Shown here: in pieces, positions 7,912-11,503 of the stretch
Numbering within the stretch: position 1 is the first letter of the stretch
How the letters are laid out: each line of letters starts with the position of its first letter
Assembly: GCA_949957035.1 (NCBI GenBank)
Contig: CATLIP010000056.1
Coordinates: forward strand, 1-11,503
Direction: 5' to 3'
Length of the DNA: 11,503 bases
Source: an uncultured Lachnospiraceae bacterium
GTDB lineage: Bacteria; Bacillota_A; Clostridia; Lachnospirales; Lachnospiraceae
Made by a program: the position numbers and the translations under genes
The notes under the pieces: model-generated
What the model was told of the DNA's origin: nothing
Seen by the model: only the letters and a program-made list of their open reading frames with translations
Databases searched by the model: none

Positions 7912-9306
7912 CTAATTATCCGCCAATGCAGCTTTTATCATAATCGCGCACTCAACGCGCTTTCTTTGCATCTCGCATCCTATATCATAGGTGTCATGGA
8001 TTGTGCCATGGAAATTGTAGGCATTGGCCATACATCCGCCGCTGCAGTAGAATTTTGCGAAGCAATCCCTGCATTTATCCTTGGAATACACATTACAGCT
8101 TCGGAAATCATCCCCAATCTCCGGCCTAAGGATACCCTCGTCCACATTTCCCATCAGAAAATCTTCCTGCCCTACAAACTGATGACACGGATACAAATCC
8201 CCCCATGGCGTTACTGCCAGATATTCGGTTCCAGAACCGCATCCCGACAAGCGCTTCGCCACACAGGGGCCACCGTCTAAGTCTATCATAAAATGAAAGA
8301 AATTGAAACCTTTTCCTTGTTTTTCGCGTTCAATCATCACCTTAGCCAGTTTGTCATACTCTTCCATAATCTTCGGAAGGTCTTCGGTACGAATGGCATA
8401 AGGGTCGCTCTCCTCTCCCACCACAGGCTCGATTGACATCTGCTTAAACCCAAGCTTTGCGAAATGAAGGATATCCTCGGAGAAATCCAGATTATTCCGG
8501 GTAAATGTCCCTCTTACGTAATACCTCTCCTGGTTACGGCTTTCTGCCAGCTTCTGAAACTTCGGCACAATCAGGTCATAGCTCCCCTTCCCATTGCGGA
8601 AGGGACGCATCCTGTCATGAATCTCCTTGCGTCCATCCAGACTTAGCACCACATTGTCCATCTCCCGGTTGACAAATTCCTGAATCTCGTCATTGAGCAG
8701 CACGCCGTTCGTGGTAACCGTAAAACGAAAATGCTTGTCATGAATCTTCTCCTGAGCTCTTCCGTAAGCCACAAGGTCCTTGACCACCTGCCAGTTCATC
8801 AATGGTTCTCCGCCGAAGAAATCCACTTCCAGATTCCTGCGGTTTCCGGAATTTGCAATCAGGAAATCCAGCGCCTTCTTCCCCACCTCGAAACTCATGA
8901 GCGCCCGTCTGCCATGGTATTCACCCTCTTCGGCAAAACAATATCTGCAGGCAAGGTTACAGTCATGGGCAATGTGAAGGCAGAGGGCCTTTACCACCGT
9001 CTTGCGCTTCTTCACTTCCTCTATCATATCCTCATAGGTATCTTTCACAAATAACTGTCCCGCCCCGGTAAGCTCTGCCACGTCTGACAGGGCCTCCTTT
9101 AAATCCTCTTCTCCATACTGCCCGCCCAGTTCATGTATAAGCCCTTCGAGAACCTCTGGCTCCTTAAGCGTCTGAACCGTATGCTCTGTGCAATCCTTAT
9201 TCAATTGGAAAATAACATCGTAACAGAGCCGGTCCACCACATGAACCGCGCTGCTGACCACATCCATAACAATATTGTATCCATTATTCTGATACTGATG
9301 TATCAA
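7912..9306 (-). CDS. scfB: SCIFF peptide maturase, radical SAM/SPASM thioether-forming enzyme
   Basis: ScfB (CteB in Clostridium thermocellum) uses S-adenosylmethionine radicals to join a Cys sulfur to another residue of the ScfA peptide, giving a thioether. The 464-residue protein has an N-terminal part (about 1-90) that in CteB forms the peptide-recognition element, then the radical SAM cluster motif CNLACRYC (Cys 116, 120, 123) and GGEP (165-168). A Cys-rich SPASM-type C-terminus follows, with Cys near 348, 356, 374, 404, 412, 415, 421, 425, 444 and 453, for two auxiliary iron-sulfur clusters. The start is TTG: AAAGGGG lies nine bases upstream, and the sequence from here, MIHQYQNNGYNIVMDV, matches the usual N-terminus of the family; the next ATG (residue 14) would remove it. 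A terminator lies between scfA and scfB, so the enzyme is probably made by read-through at a lower level than its substrate. Confidence 0.96.
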   Translation of the reverse strand: MIHQYQNNGYNIVMDVVSSAVHVVDRLCYDVIFQLNKDCTEHTVQTLKEPEVLEGLIHELGGQYGEEDLKEALSDVAELTGAGQLFVKDTYEDMIEEVKKRKTVVKALCLHIAHDCNLACRYCFAEEGEYHGRRALMSFEVGKKALDFLIANSGNRRNLEVDFFGGEPLMNWQVVKDLVAYGRAQEKIHDKHFRFTVTTNGVLLNDEIQEFVNREMDNVVLSLDGRKEIHDRMRPFRNGKGSYDLIVPKFQKLAESRNQERYYVRGTFTRNNLDFSEDILHFAKLGFKQMSIEPVVGEESDPYAIRTEDLPKIMEEYDKLAKVMIEREKQGKGFNFFHFMIDLDGGPCVAKRLSGCGSGTEYLAVTPWGDLYPCHQFVGQEDFLMGNVDEGILRPEIGDDFRSCNVYSKDKCRDCFAKFYCSGGCMANAYNFHGTIHDTYDIGCEMQRKRVECAIMIKAALADN

Positions 9307-9445
9307 GACTATGTACCCCTTTCGTATACGAGCGCCTCCGAAAATATTCTGCCTTCAGGCATTCTTTCCCGTTACACTCATTCAAAAATTATGATTGCCG
9401 GTACAATGTTCTTTCCTTGACAACAAGATACCGGACAACAGAAAA

Positions 9446-9468
9446 AGAATCCCGCTTTACGGGATTCT
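9446..9468 (-). terminator. Terminator between scfA and scfB
   Basis: A 9-pair perfect stem (core GAATCCCG / CGGGATTC, 9447-9454 with 9460-9467, plus one A-T pair) with a five-base loop is followed on the minus strand by five T (9446-9442). It begins about 20 bases after the scfA stop. It should end most scfA transcripts, leaving scfB and secDF to read-through. The remaining leader to scfB (9307-9441) shows no clear second promoter; it holds a weak 6-base inverted repeat (9398-9403 with 9429-9434). Confidence 0.88.
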
Positions 9469-9488
9469 CCGCCTGCGTCAAAGCCGAC

Positions 9489-9632
9489 TTATCTCTTCTG
9501 CTCACATGTCTGATTGCCTACTGTACAGGAAGTCTTACATGCTGACTGACAGGATGTCTGGCACTCGCCGCATCCGCCTTTTTTCAAACTGTTGTTCATG
9601 GTCTGTGTATTTAATGTCTTTACATGCTTCAT
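9489..9632 (-). CDS. scfA: SCIFF ranthipeptide precursor, six cysteines in the C-terminal core
   Basis: A 47-residue peptide, MKHVKTLNTQTMNNSLKKGG then a core with Cys at 21, 24, 28, 32, 36 and 43 (pattern CGEC, CQSAC, KTSC, GNQTC), ending EQKR. This is the six-cysteines-in-forty-five-residues family, substrate of the neighbouring ScfB. In the Clostridium thermocellum homologue CteA, CteB links a Cys to a Thr five residues later; here Cys32 and Thr37 have that spacing. No signal peptide is visible, and the biological role of the family is largely unsettled. An ATG six bases earlier (9638) would add two residues, but it lies only three bases from GGAGG, while the chosen ATG lies nine bases away and gives the family's usual MKH start. 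A promoter with a perfect -10 lies just upstream and a terminator just downstream. Confidence 0.96.
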   Translation of the reverse strand: MKHVKTLNTQTMNNSLKKGGCGECQTSCQSACKTSCTVGNQTCEQKR

Positions 9633-9668
9633 GATCATGTTCCTCCTTATTTTTGCTTGACTTCTGTT

Positions 9669-9697
9669 ATTATAGCATCACATTTTCATTTGCGCAA
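9669..9697 (-). promoter_or_regulatory. Promoter of scfA
   Basis: On the minus strand, TTGCGC (9697-9692) and a perfect TATAAT (9674-9669) are 17 bases apart, with TG one base before the -10. The start would be near 9662, giving a leader of about 30 bases with GGAGG at 9646-9642. The weak -35 lies inside one copy of a repeated TATTGYGCAAA element, which suggests regulation at this point. Confidence 0.72.
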
Positions 9698-9723
9698 TAA
9701 GGAAGTTAAAACTTTGCACAATA
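9689..9723. repeat. Two copies of an 11-base element over and upstream of the scfA -35
   Basis: TTTGCGCAATA (9689-9699) and TTTGCACAATA (9713-9723) differ at one base and start 24 bases apart, about two helical turns. The first contains the perfect palindrome TTGCGCAA and covers the -35 of the scfA promoter. This has the look of an operator pair, but the regulator is unknown and the length is short enough for chance. Confidence 0.4.
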
Positions 9724-9736
9724 TATAACCCTAATC

Positions 9737-10111
9737 CTATGACAGCATACCTCCTGCCATACCGCCTCCTGCACACAGAATAAATGTGGTCATCAGGTTC
9801 GCCGCATCACCGTTCAGCGTGCGGTATACTCCAAGGGTAATCAAAAGAAGCAGTGCAAAATACCCGACTCCAAGGCCCAGTCCCCACAGATATCTTCTCA
9901 CTTTGGCAAATTTCCCGATAATAATGCCCCCAAGCAGAGTTGCCATAATGTAGATTGCTACGATGGCTGCCGACACTGCCTTTTCGTTCAGTTCAAACTT
10001 AAACAGAGCAACTGCCAGAAGCATCAGAAGTATTCCTGTAATGACATAGGAAACCAAAAGTGACTTTAATATCCACATAATCCACGTATCTTTCTGGAGC
10101 TTTCTTTCCAT
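9737..10111 (-). CDS. Small four-helix membrane protein, TIGR04086-like
   Basis: A 124-residue integral membrane protein of unknown function. Hydrophobic segments at about 11-36, 43-66, 73-93 and 101-122 suggest four membrane helices; the positive loop KFAKVRRY (about 65-72) lies between the second and third. Gly-rich stretches (LGGIIIGK, GLGLGVGY, AGGGMAGGM) suggest close helix packing. Size, pattern and the place directly upstream of scfA fit the TIGR04086 family found beside SCIFF loci in Clostridia; this is recognition by pattern and context, not a search result. I chose the ATG at 10111 because AAGGAGG lies seven bases upstream; longer readings start inside or before that site. A 6-pair hairpin (10122-10127 with 10133-10138) covers part of the ribosome site and could dampen translation. 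No terminator separates this gene from scfA. Confidence 0.85.
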   Translation of the reverse strand: MERKLQKDTWIMWILKSLLVSYVITGILLMLLAVALFKFELNEKAVSAAIVAIYIMATLLGGIIIGKFAKVRRYLWGLGLGVGYFALLLLITLGVYRTLNGDAANLMTTFILCAGGGMAGGMLS

Positions 10112-10194
10112 TCCCATCCCTCCTTGTCTAACACAAGGTATGATGAAAACTTCCAATATATTCCTCAAAAAGTACTTTAATCATGGATTCGGTC

Positions 10195-10743
10195 CTACTG
10201 CTCCATCTGACTCCCCAAAAATCCTGCCGCCCACGCCGCCATCTTCTGCTCAAGTTCCTCAAGCTTCTTTTTCGGATCCCGGGATAACAAAATAACGCCC
10301 CCGATAATGTCGCCCTCGCAGATGATGGGGCTGATAATCTCGTGCTCATAGTCCTCATCCTGAGCGTCTATAATAGGAATATATGCCTTATCCCCTGCCG
10401 AAGCCGCAAGCTGGCTTCGGCCGCCTAAGCTCTTCTCAAGCTGTCTGCTGATATACTTGTCCTGAAGTTCCTTCTTTCCATTTCCTGCCGCCGCAATAAT
10501 CTGATCCATGTAGCAGACACACACCAGACAGTTGATGGTCTGGGCCAGGCTCTCAGCATACTGTTTTGCAAATGTTGACAGCTCTCCGATGGGAGAGTAT
10601 TTCTTTAAAATAATTTCACCTTCCCTGTCGGTGAAGATTTCCAGTGGATCGCCCTCCCGAATCCGCAATGTCCGCCGGATCTCCTTTGGAATAACCACTC
10701 TTCCCAGATCATCTATTCTACGCACAATTCCAGTAGCTTTCAT
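10195..10743 (-). CDS. spoVT: Stage V sporulation protein T, AbrB-family regulator
   Basis: SpoVT is a DNA-binding regulator that in Bacillus tunes sigma-G dependent genes in the forespore and affects spore coat and germination. The 182-residue protein has the usual length. Residues 1-51 form the AbrB-type swapped-hairpin domain: MKATGIVRRIDDLGRVVIPK, then EIRRTLRIREGDPLEIF. Residues about 56-178 form the GAF-like domain (SPIGELSTFAKQYAESLAQ, later GDIIGGVILLSRD). The start has GGAGG ten bases upstream. A GTATA/GATAATA pair upstream could be a sporulation-sigma promoter, and an inverted repeat ends on the start codon. The gene shows that the host forms, or descends from bacteria that form, endospores. 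The 83 bases to the next gene contain no terminator; a weak TTGAGG-17-CATCAT promoter-like pair lies there. Confidence 0.95.
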   Translation of the reverse strand: MKATGIVRRIDDLGRVVIPKEIRRTLRIREGDPLEIFTDREGEIILKKYSPIGELSTFAKQYAESLAQTINCLVCVCYMDQIIAAAGNGKKELQDKYISRQLEKSLGGRSQLAASAGDKAYIPIIDAQDEDYEHEIISPIICEGDIIGGVILLSRDPKKKLEELEQKMAAWAAGFLGSQMEQ

Positions 10744-10798
10744 AGTATCGATTCCTCCATCTGTAGATTTTCATATCACATGTTTGTAATGATACTAT
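10742..10798. repeat. 8-base inverted repeat around the spoVT start
   Basis: ATAGTATC (10742-10749) and GATACTAT (10791-10798) are perfect inverted copies, 41 bases apart. One arm includes the A and T of the spoVT start codon; the other overlaps the possible -10. The spoVT ribosome site lies between them. Confidence 0.5.
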
Positions 10799-10824
10799 TA
10801 TCTGTAAATGAAGGGATTTTATAC
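10796..10824 (-). promoter_or_regulatory. Possible sporulation-sigma (sigma-G like) promoter of spoVT
   Basis: On the minus strand, GTATA (10824-10820) is followed after 17 bases by GATAATA (10802-10796). This compares with the sigma-G pattern GMATA and CATNMTA with one mismatch in each. SpoVT is sigma-G controlled in Bacillus, which makes this reasonable. A sigma-A reading using TATAAA near 10818-10823 is also possible, so the sigma factor is not settled. Confidence 0.35.
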
Positions 10825-10864
10825 CGCAAAACTGTTTTTCTTAAAAAAATGTATCACATACTTC

Positions 10865-11503
10865 CTATTCTCCTCTGACCACGGTACTCTGTATACGCTG
10901 GTATACTCTGTGCATAGTCATCCCCTGTATGATCGTAGTAAAGAACACGATTGCATAGGTTCCGCCAAGAATAATCAGAGACACCTCTTCGGAAACCAGC
11001 TCCTGCGCACTCATGGCAAGCGCAACCGAAAGCCCTCCCCGAAGTCCTCCCCAGGTCAGAAGCTGAATGAACTGCATCTTATGATACCCGTCAGGCAGAT
11101 GACCAATGAAGATGGACGCAGCGCCAAGGCTTCCTGCCCTTGCAGCCAGATTCGCAGCGATTGCAAGGAGCGACAGAATCAGGACATGGGGCATCTGTAA
11201 GATTCGGATAAAGGAAAGCCCAAGCATAACATACAAAACGGAATTCAGCAGCGTATCCAGTATCTCCCAGAAGCTGTCGAACTGATGAAGCTCAAGCGTC
11301 CTTCCCCTATACTCCGAAAAATTCCTGAGTGCAGAGAACAGAACCCCGCACACAACCGAGGCAATCGCCCCGGAAAATCCAGCATACTCACACAACACAT
11401 AAGACAGGGACACCGCCAGAAGACTGGTAAATATCTGCCTGGATTCATCCTTTGTATGGCTGAATATGGGGAAACAGACGCACGTCACCACCACTCCGAC
11501 AGC
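10865..11503 (-). CDS. CPA1-type Na+/H+ antiporter (N-terminal part missing)
   Basis: The last 213 residues of a membrane cation/proton antiporter; the gene runs off the right edge. Several hydrophobic helices are visible (for example ILTLLNSVLYVMLGLSF-like and HVLILSLLAIAANLAARAG segments). The stretch LLTWGGLRGGLSVALAMSA about 55-60 residues from the end is a strong mark of NhaP/CPA1 exchangers, which swap Na+ or K+ for protons. The ND or DD ion-binding residues expected in the missing first half cannot be checked. The protein stops at TAG with the tail RVYQRIQSTVVRGE and has no long cytoplasmic C-terminus, so it is a short form of the family. It is followed by spoVT after 121 bases on the same strand, with only a weak 4-pair hairpin before a T run, so I do not call a terminator. 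Confidence 0.88.
   Translation of the reverse strand, partial: AVGVVVTCVCFPIFSHTKDESRQIFTSLLAVSLSYVLCEYAGFSGAIASVVCGVLFSALRNFSEYRGRTLELHQFDSFWEILDTLLNSVLYVMLGLSFIRILQMPHVLILSLLAIAANLAARAGSLGAASIFIGHLPDGYHKMQFIQLLTWGGLRGGLSVALAMSAQELVSEEVSLIILGGTYAIVFFTTIIQGMTMHRVYQRIQSTVVRGE

Noticed and set aside
9309..9362. Possible 17-codon leader peptide just before scfB, ending two bases before the TTG start
   Set aside because: It has no properly placed ribosome site and no repeated codons that would suggest attenuation. An open frame this short is expected by chance.
9398..9434. Inverted repeat CCGGTA/TACCGG between scfA and scfB as a second terminator or switch
   Set aside because: The stem is only six pairs around 25 bases, with no T run after it. 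It is too weak to support a function.
10835..10860. Possible terminator after the antiporter gene
   Set aside because: There is a T run, but the hairpin before it has only four pairs, too weak to call.

Overview
The window is a stretch of chromosome from a spore-forming Clostridia bacterium, most likely a Lachnospiraceae-type Firmicute. Three things point there. It carries the SCIFF ranthipeptide pair scfA/scfB with its usual TIGR04086-type membrane-protein neighbour, it has the sporulation regulator spoVT, and it has the conserved Firmicute order secDF - recJ - apt - rel. Shine-Dalgarno sequences are strong and purine-rich throughout. I see no mobile element, CRISPR array, tRNA or rRNA gene, and no gap longer than about 215 bases.

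All genes but one lie on the minus strand, so they are read from right to left. From the right edge they are: the C-terminal half of a CPA1-type Na+/H+ antiporter (cut by the window); spoVT; a four-helix TIGR04086-like membrane protein; scfA (47 aa, too short for ordinary ORF calling); a terminator; scfB (TTG start); secDF, whose ribosome site starts directly after the scfB stop; a terminator-like hairpin; recJ; a long bidirectional terminator; one plus-strand gene; then apt and rel (cut by the left edge inside its ACT domain).

The rel-apt pair handles the stringent response and adenine salvage. ScfB makes thioether cross-links in the six-cysteine ScfA peptide. SecDF is the proton-driven accessory motor of Sec export. 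RecJ is a 5'-3' single-strand exonuclease. SpoVT is a forespore AbrB-type regulator.

The least expected item is the plus-strand gene between recJ and apt. It encodes a soluble protein with a GAF-like half and a degenerate GGDEF half. The catalytic motif is lost, but an RxxD motif sits exactly where the c-di-GMP inhibitory site belongs. It resembles the receptor part of PelD without membrane helices or Pel neighbours, and is the best candidate here for something not well described. Other points worth a look are the expression design of scfA/scfB, a lost Asp in the SecF half, repeats over the scfA promoter, an inverted repeat ending on the spoVT start codon, and two related terminator hairpins flanking recJ.
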